IMG/VR virus record: IMGVR_UViG_3300037258_001211
Span: 1-54,253 of that record
Source of the DNA: a virus
Length of the DNA stretch: 54,253 nucleotides
Strand: one strand, 5' to 3'
The notes under the pieces are model-generated. The model was not told where the DNA came from. It saw only the letters and a list, made by a program, of their open reading frames with translations, and ran no database searches. Shown here piece by piece: positions 23,222-32,076 of this stretch (positions within the stretch are counted from its first letter, which is position 1; every line of letters starts with the position of its first letter). The position numbers and the translations under genes were made by a program.

Positions 23222-24004
23222 TCATCTCCGGGCCAGCGCTTCGGCAAACCAGCGTGCGATTTCCTGAGGATCTTCGCTGCCGATGAGCGACGAACATGCC
23301 CACAGGAGCGTTGCCTTGCGGGCTGGGAGCTGTAGCGCCATGAACGCTTTTTTGAAGATGGTCGGAGAGACCTTCTGTTTTTCTTCAGCTTTCACCAACT
23401 GGGCAAGCGCTCTATAGTTGGCGCTTCCGCTTTTACCGTGTTTTCTAAGTCTTTTTATTTCGCGTTCACCAAGAGTTCCGAGACGCAAATAAGCGGTAAG
23501 GTTCGATTTCGACAATCCGAAGCGCGTTGCGGCCCATTTATAGAACACGCGCCCATCTCTCGTCTGTTCTAAATGAGTCTCAGAATTATTGATGACTCTA
23601 ACAACGCCGCCCCGCGTGAGACCGACTTCCTTTCCGATGTCTTCGTAACTTAGACCTTCGCTTCGCAACTCTCTCATCTTGTTCAATCGCGATTGATATA
23701 TTGTATGGGCGTGTTTGAAAAAGATTTCTTGAAGTCGCGCAAGTTCGCATCCCACACGATGCCGCTTACTTTCTGCTGACTTGTCAGCCTCGATACTTTC
23801 CCCAAGCGCTTTGTCAACAATCGATGCCTGCGCTTCGATCTCGATATCCTCGGCCGACACATTGAACACCGCTGCTGGCGGTCCATTGTGCGTCCGAGGC
23901 GGAAGCATGTCGGCGGCGTCGTTCTCTTCGCCAGGACGCATAATCCGATGCAGCGCCTTTAATTCACCGCCGCCTTTCCAATCTGCTCCGCGTTGATCCA
24001 TCAT
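23222..24004 (-). CDS. HTH DNA-binding protein inserted in the structural operon
   Basis: 260 aa from ATG 24004, with GGAG 6 bases upstream. Residues about 105-145 form a helix-turn-helix (MRELRSEGLSYEDIGKEVGLTRGGVVRVIN), preceded by a charged helix; the C-terminal half is helical and basic (LGEREIKRLRKHGKSG). The gene is clearly more AT-rich than its neighbours (e.g. 23390-23720), which suggests recent acquisition. A perfect 14-bp palindrome lies 49-62 bases upstream, perhaps its own operator. It lies between the portal-linked gene and the scaffold. A regulator of late genes or a moron; not a standard structural gene. Confidence 0.65.
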   Translation of the reverse strand: MMDQRGADWKGGGELKALHRIMRPGEENDAADMLPPRTHNGPPAAVFNVSAEDIEIEAQASIVDKALGESIEADKSAESKRHRVGCELARLQEIFFKHAHTIYQSRLNKMRELRSEGLSYEDIGKEVGLTRGGVVRVINNSETHLEQTRDGRVFYKWAATRFGLSKSNLTAYLRLGTLGEREIKRLRKHGKSGSANYRALAQLVKAEEKQKVSPTIFKKAFMALQLPARKATLLWACSSLIGSEDPQEIARWFAEALARR

Positions 24005-24052
24005 GTGTGTCTCCATCGGCGCCCGGCCAGCCACGCCCGGCGCGATACAGGG

Positions 24053-24066
24053 GTACGATGTCGTAC
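24053..24066. promoter_or_regulatory. Palindromic operator candidate
   Basis: GTACGA-TG-TCGTAC, perfect dyad, in the gap upstream of the HTH gene. Shape and place fit an autoregulatory operator, by inference. Confidence 0.45.
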
Positions 24067-24135
24067 ACCGGGGCCGATGAAGCTCCTATGTTCGTCCATC
24101 GCGCTCTATCCGCAGTGGCTGCTGCGGAATTCGGT

Positions 24136-24468
24136 TCAGATAGATTTCGGTCGCCGCTTGGCGCGCTCGGTCATCGTCCGTGCGGGCGGCAATTCGGGTT
24201 CGGGTTCTTCGACCATCGGCGCCGCGACGATCCGGCGAAGCTGAAGCCCGACAAATCGGCGGCCCTCTCGCCAGGCCATGACCATCGGCACATCATCGGC
24301 GAGCACGAAGCTCATCCGGTCGGTTCCGGCGAGGTTGTCGAGGATGAAACGGTATGCCTCTATCTGCTGAAGCTCGCTCGCTCGACCAGCCGCCAGCGCC
24401 TTCACGGCGCGGCCGGTCTCGCGCGGCACTTCGACCTGAGCATCGGCCTCTAAGTCTTTAAGACGCAT
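24136..24468 (-). CDS. Small phage protein after the portal
   Basis: 110 aa; its ATG follows the portal stop directly (TAGATG). Helical N-half (ALAAGRASELQQIEAYRFILDNL), then short strands (MSFVLADDVPMVMAWREGRRFVGL), proline/glutamate-rich, then a basic end. Function unknown; likely part of head assembly given the coupling. Confidence 0.55.
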   Translation of the reverse strand: MRLKDLEADAQVEVPRETGRAVKALAAGRASELQQIEAYRFILDNLAGTDRMSFVLADDVPMVMAWREGRRFVGLQLRRIVAAPMVEEPEPELPPARTMTERAKRRPKSI

Positions 24469-26166
24469 CTACGTGGGGCCATACGGCACTTGCTGGTCGG
24501 CCGGCTGCGCTGGATTGAGCAACCCGTTGACCTTCGCCGCTGCGTCAGCCCCTTGGCCGACGATCTGCGCCGCTTGTCCCGCCGCCTGCATCCCGGCGAC
24601 GACATTCCCCGCCGCCGCGTTGGCTGTCAGTGTCGCCTTGAGCTGGTCATCCGGCGTGATCCAGTCAGCCGGTCCCCCAGAGCCCCGCGCACCGTCCTGC
24701 ACCATCTTGATCACATCGACCGCATGGCCGGCATCGGGGTTGATCTGTCTAGCGCCCGCCACGAGCCCGAGCACGGTCGTCGCCTGGTTGACCTTGTTGC
24801 GCTCCATCGCGTCCTGGAGGGGATTGGAGAACGTGAACTCCAGGTCCGATCCAGACAGGGCGCGCGGCCAGCTCTCCGCCGGCCCAAATGCCCCCATATC
24901 CATGAACGCATCGAAGATCGCGCTCAGTACCGCCTCGGTGTCGGCTTCCCACGGCTCGAATAGCGGGATATTCGCGCGGATGAATTCCTCGACGAGTTGG
25001 GCCGTCTCGAACGCCGTCTTGGCCTGCTGCGGGAGGTTGAGCTTTGTCAGATACCAACCGTCTTTTATGGCGGCGGCCTTCATCTGGATCAGCTCGGCCC
25101 CGATCGCGATGTTCTGGTTGTGCGGCAGCAGCGGCTCGATCGCTGGCCCCATCTTCTCGTCATACGCCTTGTCGACCCAGGTAATCCCGGAGGCGCCCAT
25201 GTCGATTTCCGACTTGACGGCACCCCGCGTCGCCTTCATCGGCGGGTCGAGCGCCTTTTCGCCGGCCTCCAGCAGAATCCGCGCCATCATCTGCATACCG
25301 CGCGCATCGGAAAGGGTCGTCAGCGCGGCGGGAGAGATCGCGTATTGCGTGCCGGTCAGGGTTTCCCAGCGCTGCACCACGTAGCGGAACCGCGTGCTCG
25401 GCGCTTCCCGCAACAAAGTCTGATGGTCGCTGTCGTAATAGACCGAGGCCCACGGAGCTTTGCGCCCCGGCTTCTTGTAGAAGCTATATTCATCAGCACG
25501 CATCATGACGTGGCAGAGCTTGAACTCCTTATCGGGTTCCTTCTCCGCCGCCTCTTTGATTTCCCGGTGCACATTGGCTTTGGGAAACTGCCGGATGATA
25601 TGCCGGGCCGAGGCTTTGAACCGCCGGGCGACAAAATCCTGATTGACCCCGTTCTCGTCGTCAAGCCACACGACATCGCGGAGATGCCAGTTCCGCACCA
25701 GCAATTGCCGGCGGCCGGCATCGCTCATGATCGTCTCGACCGACTGCACCGCGTTGCCAAAGGTCACGAGAAACTGATCGGCCTCTTTCTGTGCCCGGAC
25801 AAATCCCGTCTTCTGCTGGTACATCAGCGTGCGCATCAGGTGGTTGACCTGATCGAGCTTCGCTGCGACCTCAGTGCGCTCGTTTATCCCTTCGTCAGCC
25901 GCCTGTACTTTGGCCCATTCCTGACCCCGAGGGCGCAGCATCGAGGCCCGTGCGTTCCCGAGATCGCGGCGGCTCAGCACCGGAGCGGAGTCGAACAGAT
26001 CGATCGCGTATTCCGTGCCGAGCGAGCGTTCTGTCGTGAAATCCGCGCGCTCCGGCCAGAAATTGTATGCGAGCTCCTGATTGAGCGCGTCGAGGTTGCT
26101 CTTCCGATTGAAAAGCTTGTCCTCGCGCCGCTTCAGCTCGGCCGCATTTTCGTCACCAGTGGGCAT
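24469..26166 (-). CDS. Portal, head-to-tail connecting protein
   Basis: 565 aa, typical size. Matches the Bacteriophage head-to-tail connecting family: early ELKRREDKLFNRKSNLDALNQELAYNFWPERADFT, DSAPVLSRRDLGNARASML, WLDDENGVNQ, the wing/stem region, and a long Ala/Gln-rich C-terminus (AAGQAAQIVGQGADAAAKV). It forms the 12-mer through which DNA is packed and leaves. Order TerL, two small genes, portal is usual for these podoviruses. Confidence 0.9.
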   Translation of the reverse strand: MPTGDENAAELKRREDKLFNRKSNLDALNQELAYNFWPERADFTTERSLGTEYAIDLFDSAPVLSRRDLGNARASMLRPRGQEWAKVQAADEGINERTEVAAKLDQVNHLMRTLMYQQKTGFVRAQKEADQFLVTFGNAVQSVETIMSDAGRRQLLVRNWHLRDVVWLDDENGVNQDFVARRFKASARHIIRQFPKANVHREIKEAAEKEPDKEFKLCHVMMRADEYSFYKKPGRKAPWASVYYDSDHQTLLREAPSTRFRYVVQRWETLTGTQYAISPAALTTLSDARGMQMMARILLEAGEKALDPPMKATRGAVKSEIDMGASGITWVDKAYDEKMGPAIEPLLPHNQNIAIGAELIQMKAAAIKDGWYLTKLNLPQQAKTAFETAQLVEEFIRANIPLFEPWEADTEAVLSAIFDAFMDMGAFGPAESWPRALSGSDLEFTFSNPLQDAMERNKVNQATTVLGLVAGARQINPDAGHAVDVIKMVQDGARGSGGPADWITPDDQLKATLTANAAAGNVVAGMQAAGQAAQIVGQGADAAAKVNGLLNPAQPADQQVPYGPT

Positions 26167-26172
26167 CGTGTC

Positions 26173-26469
26173 TTACGGGGTGCCCAACTTGGTGCCGGCA
26201 TAGTTGTTTTGGTTGCCCGACAAGAGCGTCGATGCTCGGCCAGAACGCGCTGCCGCAGCTCCGATCGCGCTTTGCTGCGCGGCCAAAGCGGCAGGGTCGT
26301 TCGGATCGGGCATCGGCATCGGAGGCGGGGGAGGCGGAGGCTTTGGCGGCCCGCTGAACAGCGATTGATAGCGCTTCCGCTCAACCGTGAACGGTGCCGC
26401 TATCCGCACGCCCGCGCGCCAATGGCTATGACGCCGGCCATCAGCCAACGTCGCGAGCAGAGCAGACAT
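26173..26469 (-). CDS. Small proline-rich phage protein
   Basis: 98 aa. A poly-proline run (residues about 42-50) followed by DPNDPAALAAQQSAIGAAAARSGRASTLL and a tail YAGTKLG. The RSGRASTLLSG...GTKLG end resembles small proteins near terminase and portal genes in other phages. Role unknown. One-base overlap with the gene upstream. Confidence 0.6.
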   Translation of the reverse strand: MSALLATLADGRRHSHWRAGVRIAAPFTVERKRYQSLFSGPPKPPPPPPPMPMPDPNDPAALAAQQSAIGAAAARSGRASTLLSGNQNNYAGTKLGTP

Positions 26470-26870
26470 CAGCCGTAATTCCCGGCCGCGAGGGTCAGCG
26501 GGACATACACGATCCCGTCGATCTCGACGCAGACCTTGAACGCGGTCTTCGACGTATCGGTGATCGACAGCTCATAGGTGCCGTTGGCGATGTTTTGCAC
26601 CATCAGCGCCTTTTTCGCGACGAAGGTGCTGAGGATTTGGCCCGTGGTGCCAGCGGTCTTGTCCGTGACCGTACCCGAGGCCGTCGTCGCCGTGAGCCCG
26701 AGCCCCGTCGCGCTGTCGCTCAGGTACACCAAAAACGATTTCGGGCCAACTGGCTTGCCGTTGTTGTTCTTCAACGTCAGCGTCACGAGCGTGGCGTTCG
26801 AGCCATCGGTCGCCACCACCGCCGTCACGTAATGCGGGCGATCGTACATCCACTGTTGAGAATCCGGCAT
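26469..26870 (-). CDS. Beta-rich phage protein, possible decoration
   Basis: 133 aa, nearly all short strands with T, S, G, V, as in Ig-like or head-fibre proteins (NATLVTLTLKNNNGKPVG, YELSITDTSKTAFKVCVEIDG). AAGG precedes ATG 26870. It is placed between TerL and portal. A capsid decoration role is a guess. Confidence 0.5.
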   Translation of the reverse strand: MPDSQQWMYDRPHYVTAVVATDGSNATLVTLTLKNNNGKPVGPKSFLVYLSDSATGLGLTATTASGTVTDKTAGTTGQILSTFVAKKALMVQNIANGTYELSITDTSKTAFKVCVEIDGIVYVPLTLAAGNYG

Positions 26871-26891
26871 GACAGAGACCTTTCGTAAGAA

Positions 26892-28526
26892 TTACCGACG
26901 CCGCTTGACGCGCTCATACCCAACCCGGGCCTTCGTCTGGAGAGGTTGCGGCATTCCCCGCATCGCCGCTCGCTCATCACCGTGTGCCCAGGCCATGACC
27001 ACGGCATCCGCCTTATCGGGAGACCGGCCCAACCGCTTCCGGATCTGCTCTTTCATCTCGATCTGGATCGTCTTCGCTTCCGGCACTCGTTGCGGCATCG
27101 CCAGTTCGGCGGCCAACTCCGGGTCAGGGGGAAGCGCGATATCGGCGCCAGTCTCGGGGTCCAAGGCTTCACGGAAGCGCCACCATGCTTCTGCGCGCTT
27201 ATTGGCGAACCGCTCGATCCCGTTCGCGCTCATCGCGTGGCTTGGGCCGATCCCAAAGAACCCCACAACCCCATCCTCGGGGAGTTGTGTGCGGAGATGC
27301 CCGTAAGCCGTCGAGCCCCAACCACCGCCGAGATCGATAACCACCGTGCAGCCATCCCGCATGACGCTGAACACATGCCCCGCGACCGCAGGCCCATCCT
27401 TCGTGTCGACCCCATCGACCGCTTTTACAGGCGCGAACCAACTGCCGTAGCGTGGGGCGAGGGTCGTGCGATCGGGACCGCCTTGCGCGACATCGACACC
27501 TAACGCCGTCATCGGCATCTTCGGGTGTTCCGGCGTCCACCTCAGCCGCGCCAGTCTGATCCAATCCGAGGGGATGACTTGCCATGCCGCATCCTCGCGC
27601 CCGGCGAAGAAGTCACCCTTGAGAAGCTGAGAACGAAGCGGTTCCGGCAGGTTTTGCAGTGTCGCCCGGTAGTCTGTCCGAGCCAGAAAAGGGTTATCGT
27701 CGAGCGTCGCCGGCAGATAGGTCCGCGAGCGCGCCGTATAATCCTCATCGTCGACATGATATGGACCGGGGCCATCGACCCAGCGCGTCTTGCCTTTGAC
27801 GACGATAAACCAGCGCAATTCCCCGGGCTGTGCGGGATTGGGAAACCCCGGATCAAGCCACGGCGCGAACCACTCGACAACCCAAAACCCCTCCGCACCG
27901 CGCGGCGGATTGGATGCCATGATGACGCGGCACCGCTGTTTCGGATCGGTCGATCGTACCCAGCCGATCAGCGCCGAAACCTGTTCCTCCAGAAACTCCC
28001 CGGCTTCATCAAGACCGAGAAAATCACGCGGTCTGCCAGCGTAGTCGTTCCAGTCGTCCGGTTCCCGACAGCCGCCAAGCCGGATCGTCCTTGGCCCTTG
28101 GCTATGTGTCCCGCCGTTCCCTTCGTAGCGCCAGCCGTCACGGCCGAGCATCTGGTGGAGATCGGCGATCAGCCCGTCAAGCTCGGTCGATTGTCGGCGC
28201 AGGATCAACGAACGTTGGTGTTCGGTCGCCGCGCAGCCGAGCAGGAGATACGATTTCGAGCCGCCCGCCTGCCCGCCAAACAGCAGTTCATCCGCGAGGC
28301 TGCGCAACGCCGCCGTCTGCGGGCCAGGGAGCGGGATAAACGGCTGGCTGAGCGCCGAACCCAGCGCCTTGACGACTTGCCCCCGTTGGTCTTCGCTGAG
28401 CCGCGCAAGATCGCCTTCGAGGGTTTTCAGCTGTTCCGTTGCCGGGAGCGACAGGAATTCCGCCAGCGCGTTCGCCCCTACGGCGTCACGATTGGCGCCT
28501 GACGGCTTCACCAGAGCCGCGAGCAA
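26892..28526 (-). CDS. Terminase large subunit
   Basis: 544 aa from TTG 28526. Walker A GGQAGGSKS at residues 84-92, Walker B LGLDEAGE at 170-177, coupling motif near MASNPP, nuclease first acid in ALGVDVAQGGPDRTT near 343, later GGGWGS and DKADAVVMAW with late acids. It pumps DNA into the head and cuts it. It is separated from the small subunit (31136-31549) by a tailspike and a small secreted-type protein, which is unusual. The start lacks a ribosome site; GTG at 28511 is an alternative. Confidence 0.9.
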   Translation of the reverse strand: MLAALVKPSGANRDAVGANALAEFLSLPATEQLKTLEGDLARLSEDQRGQVVKALGSALSQPFIPLPGPQTAALRSLADELLFGGQAGGSKSYLLLGCAATEHQRSLILRRQSTELDGLIADLHQMLGRDGWRYEGNGGTHSQGPRTIRLGGCREPDDWNDYAGRPRDFLGLDEAGEFLEEQVSALIGWVRSTDPKQRCRVIMASNPPRGAEGFWVVEWFAPWLDPGFPNPAQPGELRWFIVVKGKTRWVDGPGPYHVDDEDYTARSRTYLPATLDDNPFLARTDYRATLQNLPEPLRSQLLKGDFFAGREDAAWQVIPSDWIRLARLRWTPEHPKMPMTALGVDVAQGGPDRTTLAPRYGSWFAPVKAVDGVDTKDGPAVAGHVFSVMRDGCTVVIDLGGGWGSTAYGHLRTQLPEDGVVGFFGIGPSHAMSANGIERFANKRAEAWWRFREALDPETGADIALPPDPELAAELAMPQRVPEAKTIQIEMKEQIRKRLGRSPDKADAVVMAWAHGDERAAMRGMPQPLQTKARVGYERVKRRR

Positions 28527-28541
28527 TGTGCCGAGCAGGGT

Positions 28542-28907
28542 CTAGCGCCCCTCTAGCACTATGATTGTCGAGCCCACAGTGCTGATCCCGTGCACGATCC
28601 CGGTCGGCACCGTCCCAGCTTCCCAGCATTTGACGCCGCCGTCTTTGGCTACCAGCCAGCCCTGCCCCGCGACAGCCACAGTGCCATTGAACGCGAGCGT
28701 CATATCATCGTCGCCGATGTTCTGGAGGCACAACGAGCGATCGGCCGGCCCTGCGTTGAGCGGTCCATCGGTCGCGGCCGACAACGTGACCACGGTTTGC
28801 GTGATCGCTACACCAGTCGGCGGTTCCGCCATCGCCGCGACAGGCAGCAGCAGCGCCGCAACCACGATCAGAACTCTCATCATCGCTTTCTTCCCGCGCA
28901 TGGTCAT
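28542..28907 (-). CDS. Small protein with Sec signal peptide
   Basis: 121 aa. Signal peptide MRVLIVVAALLLPVAAMAEPP after a short basic lead; mature part about 90 aa of beta strands (LCLQNIGDDDMTLAFNGTVAV, TIIVLEGR). ATG overlaps the tailspike 2 stop (ATGA), so the two are coupled. It could be a chaperone, partner or cap of the spike. Another exported product in the late operon. Confidence 0.6.
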   Translation of the reverse strand: MTMRGKKAMMRVLIVVAALLLPVAAMAEPPTGVAITQTVVTLSAATDGPLNAGPADRSLCLQNIGDDDMTLAFNGTVAVAGQGWLVAKDGGVKCWEAGTVPTGIVHGISTVGSTIIVLEGR

Positions 28908-31036
28908 TGCGTCTGATAGGTGCCGGAGACAATCAGCGTTTCGCCGTCCGCGCCGGGGTAGGTGTTGTCGTAATTATGGATGAGCATCGTCGCGCTATTG
29001 CTCGGGACGAACCCCACCAGCATACTCCCCGAAACCACCGTCGCCTGTCCCGCAACGACCGTCGCTTCCGTCGCCGTGGTCGGCAAAGTGATACTCAGAT
29101 CAGTGGCGCATGACCCGTTAGTCGTATCGGTGATAACGGCCTGGAACGTTGCGATCTTGCGCAGCCTGTCGACCACATAAGTGCCCGTCGCCGTGATATC
29201 CGACTTTGTGCCACTTCCACAGCCAACTGTTGGCGTATAAGTGGTTCGCTGGATCGCTCCGCAATCCGCGCTGTAGGATGCTGTGCTGTTGCCCACCGGC
29301 AAGGCTCCGGGATTTATGCCGGCGTTCTCCGCCGTGCAATTGATCCCATATCCACCATTGTTGATGATGGCCGTCGCGCTCGACGTATCAACAACAACGT
29401 CGCCATCTTCAACAAGAATGCCGTCGGTCCCGGCATTGAATATAAAGGGCGAGGAAATGCTGACCACTCCGCCAGCCATTGCTTTTATGTCGATATTGGA
29501 CGTGGCCGCGCTCGCCACCCATCCGGCGATCTGAATCAAATCCCCGCCGTGGCTATCATTGATCTCGACATTCGGCCCGATCGCCGAGCTATCGATCGTC
29601 GCGCCTTTTTCGAGGAAGATTTCCCGGTTTACCTCATCGGCCAGCGCGTTATCGACCAGCACATTGGTCCCCGCGCTCGTCACGTCGCCGATCAGGTGGA
29701 ACCCACCAAACGCACCGCCAATATGGATGCCCACGGCCATCGCTTTGCCGTTGGCCGGGCTGATCTTGCCCCCGATAATCCAGAAATCAGCTTTGAACTT
29801 ACCGGCGCCGACGCCGCCGTTGACCTCGACACCATCATTTTGCGCCGATGCCTGCCCTTCATACGAAGAGACATGATCGCACTGGTCGCACCACAGCCCG
29901 TTCCAGAGATTGCCGTTACCCTCCTGCCCGTCAATATCGACGTTCCACAGTGAGGTATGCCCGACTTGCTCCAGGTGAAAGGCGGCGCTCGTCGTCATCA
30001 CCGTGTTGGACGCGATCCTGAAATTTTTGAACACGAGCCCTTGCGAGGCAGAGCCAGAAGTCGACCCGATCGCGATAAGGTCGCCAGTGGTCCCGGCGCC
30101 CGTATAGAGGAACCCCGACGCCGGCCCGCTTCCGTAAATGCCCCAGTTCGATGCGCCGGAAGCGCCCCACGCCTGCGCGGTTTCAAAGCCAATCAGACCG
30201 GGGGGTAGGAGCAACTTACCATGATTGGCGACAGCCCACGCCACGCTCGCAGCGAGGGCGGTGCTGTTGTCGGTCGCGCCGCCGTCCGCGACGACGCCCC
30301 ACTCGCGAATGTCTGCCCCTGACGCAGGGAACACAGCGAGCCAGCACTTATTGTCCGCGCTCTTGACCTCTGAGCCGTCATCGCCATTGCCGGTATTGAG
30401 GCCACACGCCGAGCTGCTGGCAATATAATCGAGGGGCGGCACATCGCCCGCCGCATAGAATCCTATGCGTCGCACCCGGGCTGGCATCGATGCGGTCGAA
30501 CGCGCCTTGAGCACGGTGTTCGTTTCGATCAGCGGGGCAAATGTCCCGCCCGCATCCGCCGCCGCAGTGCCATCGGTCGAGTTCCACAACATCCCATTGC
30601 CGACGACCGTGGTTAGCGGGCCGACGACGTTTCCGTTCCCCTGCCCGGGGATCGAATAGGTCTGGCCGTTGATGCGGATGTGCGCCCCTTGATCCGAGAG
30701 ACCAAAGCTGTCGACCGTCAGAAGCGCGTTGCCGTCCGCATCATGACCGAGGCAGAACGCCCGATAATCGCCACCCGTCGCCGCCGTGTTGGCACACACC
30801 CCGGGGCCAAGGCTGTCCTCGACCGCGAACGGGAGAACACCGCGTCCGTTCGCGTCTCCCAGCACATTGCCCGCATCGCCGATCTGACCATCGCGCCAGA
30901 ACTTAGCGAGACCGCCTGGCAGGGTAAGCGTGCCGCTCTGGTACACCGGGACCGATTGCCCGCTCGCCACGATCGGCGTGCAGACTATCGCCAGCCCGGC
31001 AAGCGCCGCGCCGTATCGACGCCCCAACAGGGTCAT
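28904..31036 (-). CDS. Tailspike 2, paralogue of tailspike 1
   Basis: 710 aa from ATG 31036, which starts a signal peptide (MTLLGRRYGAALAGLAIVCTPIVASG, then QSVPVYQSGT). Residues about 27-150 match tailspike 1: PVYQSGTL, LPFAVEDS, FCLGHDADGNALLTVDSFG, IRINGQTY. From about 260 (IREWGVVADGGATDNSTALAASV) comes a Pectate_lyase_3-like beta-helix unrelated in detail to tailspike 1, ending with a beta domain. A shared attachment module with different receptor parts suggests two spikes for two surface types. Placed between small and large terminase. Confidence 0.8.
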   Translation of the reverse strand: MTLLGRRYGAALAGLAIVCTPIVASGQSVPVYQSGTLTLPGGLAKFWRDGQIGDAGNVLGDANGRGVLPFAVEDSLGPGVCANTAATGGDYRAFCLGHDADGNALLTVDSFGLSDQGAHIRINGQTYSIPGQGNGNVVGPLTTVVGNGMLWNSTDGTAAADAGGTFAPLIETNTVLKARSTASMPARVRRIGFYAAGDVPPLDYIASSSACGLNTGNGDDGSEVKSADNKCWLAVFPASGADIREWGVVADGGATDNSTALAASVAWAVANHGKLLLPPGLIGFETAQAWGASGASNWGIYGSGPASGFLYTGAGTTGDLIAIGSTSGSASQGLVFKNFRIASNTVMTTSAAFHLEQVGHTSLWNVDIDGQEGNGNLWNGLWCDQCDHVSSYEGQASAQNDGVEVNGGVGAGKFKADFWIIGGKISPANGKAMAVGIHIGGAFGGFHLIGDVTSAGTNVLVDNALADEVNREIFLEKGATIDSSAIGPNVEINDSHGGDLIQIAGWVASAATSNIDIKAMAGGVVSISSPFIFNAGTDGILVEDGDVVVDTSSATAIINNGGYGINCTAENAGINPGALPVGNSTASYSADCGAIQRTTYTPTVGCGSGTKSDITATGTYVVDRLRKIATFQAVITDTTNGSCATDLSITLPTTATEATVVAGQATVVSGSMLVGFVPSNSATMLIHNYDNTYPGADGETLIVSGTYQTQ

Positions 31037-31135
31037 TCGGTCTCTTTCAACCAGAGATGTACAAGGATTTTGGAGAAGAGGGTGTTTCCCCGAGAATTTT
31101 GGCACTCGGTGAATATCTACGGTAGAATGCCGCCC

Positions 31136-31549
31136 CTATTCGGGCTTCTTCGCCCCGTGCAGGATGCCCAGCAGCGCCAGCGCGACCTTCGTATGATCAG
31201 CCTCGGGCGGAATCAGATCCTTGCCGTCAGCGCCAACGATCTCGGTCTTCTCGCGGAAGTCCTCGGGCGCGTGGTTTTTGAGGCCGAATATGACCATTGT
31301 GGCCTGCCCACTTTGGCCGCCTTCACTCGCCACTCCGCGCGCCCGATCCTCCCACCAGCGGGCCCGTTTTGACTTCGCGCGCCCTACGGCTTCTGAAAAT
31401 GCTGGAAATTCCGCGATCCACTCGTTGATCGTTGAACGCGCGACGCCGATCTCGCCAGCGAATGCAGTCAGCGAATAACCTTGATCGCAGAAGGTCACGA
31501 CCTCCTCGCAATAGGCCGGGCTGTATTTTGAGGGGCGACCGATGGGCAT
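31136..31549 (-). CDS. Terminase small subunit candidate
   Basis: 137 aa from ATG 31549 (longer frame starts lack support). MPIGRPSKYSPAYCEEVVTFC then a helix-turn-helix YSLTAFAGEIGVARSTINEWI, typical of small terminases; C-terminal KNHAPEDFREKTEIVGADGKDL, the usual terS tail. It binds the packaging site. It follows the gene at 31554 by 4 bases. No pac or cos site could be identified. Confidence 0.75.
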   Translation of the reverse strand: MPIGRPSKYSPAYCEEVVTFCDQGYSLTAFAGEIGVARSTINEWIAEFPAFSEAVGRAKSKRARWWEDRARGVASEGGQSGQATMVIFGLKNHAPEDFREKTEIVGADGKDLIPPEADHTKVALALLGILHGAKKPE

Positions 31550-31553
31550 CCGG

Positions 31554-31763
31554 CTACTTCGCCTTGATCCCGAGCTTGCGCCGCGCTTCAGCCTTGATGC
31601 GCGCTTCCGTTGCGGCGCTGATATTGCCGGCGCGCTCTGACCGCGTTGCGCCACTGATGGCGAGCCTAGCATGGGTCGCGTCGTTCATCGGGAAGCTGCG
31701 GCCCGGACCAGCAAAATCCGAGCTCGGCATCTTTTTGCGCTTGGCTGCACTAAGGACGGTCAT
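31554..31763 (-). CDS. Small conserved phage protein
   Basis: 69 aa from ATG 31763. The pattern PSSDFAGPGRSFPMNDATHARLAISGATRSERAG recalls a common short phage protein, usually near head genes, of unknown function. The C-terminus is basic. Confidence 0.6.
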   Translation of the reverse strand: MTVLSAAKRKKMPSSDFAGPGRSFPMNDATHARLAISGATRSERAGNISAATEARIKAEARRKLGIKAK

Positions 31764-31824
31764 GCTCGCTCTTTCACGAGAGAGATAGCGGGTGTAGGGT
31801 TTCCGCTCTGTGGGAGCGAAGGAC

Positions 31825-31956
31825 ATGCGGGTTTTGATATTGGTGATTGTCGTCGTCGGCGCGGGCATATTCGCCTATGGGGCGCTGTCGCGGCAGCCGA
31901 ATGTCGTGGCTGAGATGGGCGTGGCGGCCGGGAGGGCCGGCATCGCGGCGAGATAA
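31825..31956 (+). CDS. 43-aa membrane peptide
   Basis: ATG 31825 with GAAGGA 3-8 bases upstream. MRVLILVIVVVGAGIFAYGAL gives one N-terminal membrane helix, then a short polar tail with EMGVAAGRAG. Opposite in direction to the late operon, so probably expressed in the lysogen. Could be an exclusion or toxin-like peptide; function unknown. Confidence 0.5.
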   Translation: MRVLILVIVVVGAGIFAYGALSRQPNVVAEMGVAAGRAGIAAR

Positions 31957-31962
31957 TGCGCC

Positions 31963-31998
31963 AGCCAGCAATGCTACCGCAGCCAGCAATGCTACCGC
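31963..31998. repeat. Perfect 18-bp tandem repeat
   Basis: AGCCAGCAATGCTACCGC occurs twice back-to-back just after the membrane peptide. Likely slippage duplication; copy number may vary between isolates. Confidence 0.8.
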
Positions 31999-32076
31999 GC
32001 GGTTCCACCCCGGCTATCCGCCGCGTGAACACCGCGCATGCGTTCTTATCGCACATATTGGGATAGGCCGTCAATC

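Larger units (their letters stand above)
31764..32076. other. 313-base minus-strand gap with plus-strand miniature gene
   Basis: No minus-strand gene is supported here. It holds the plus-strand membrane peptide at 31825-31956 and an 18-bp tandem repeat at 31963-31998. It separates replication/regulation genes from packaging genes, so the late promoter could lie here, but I see no convincing -35/-10 on the minus strand. Confidence 0.4.

Noticed and set aside
24997-26478. 493-codon frame antisense to the portal
   Set aside because: Mirror frame of a secure portal gene; composition (Arg, His, Pro) is typical of a shadow.
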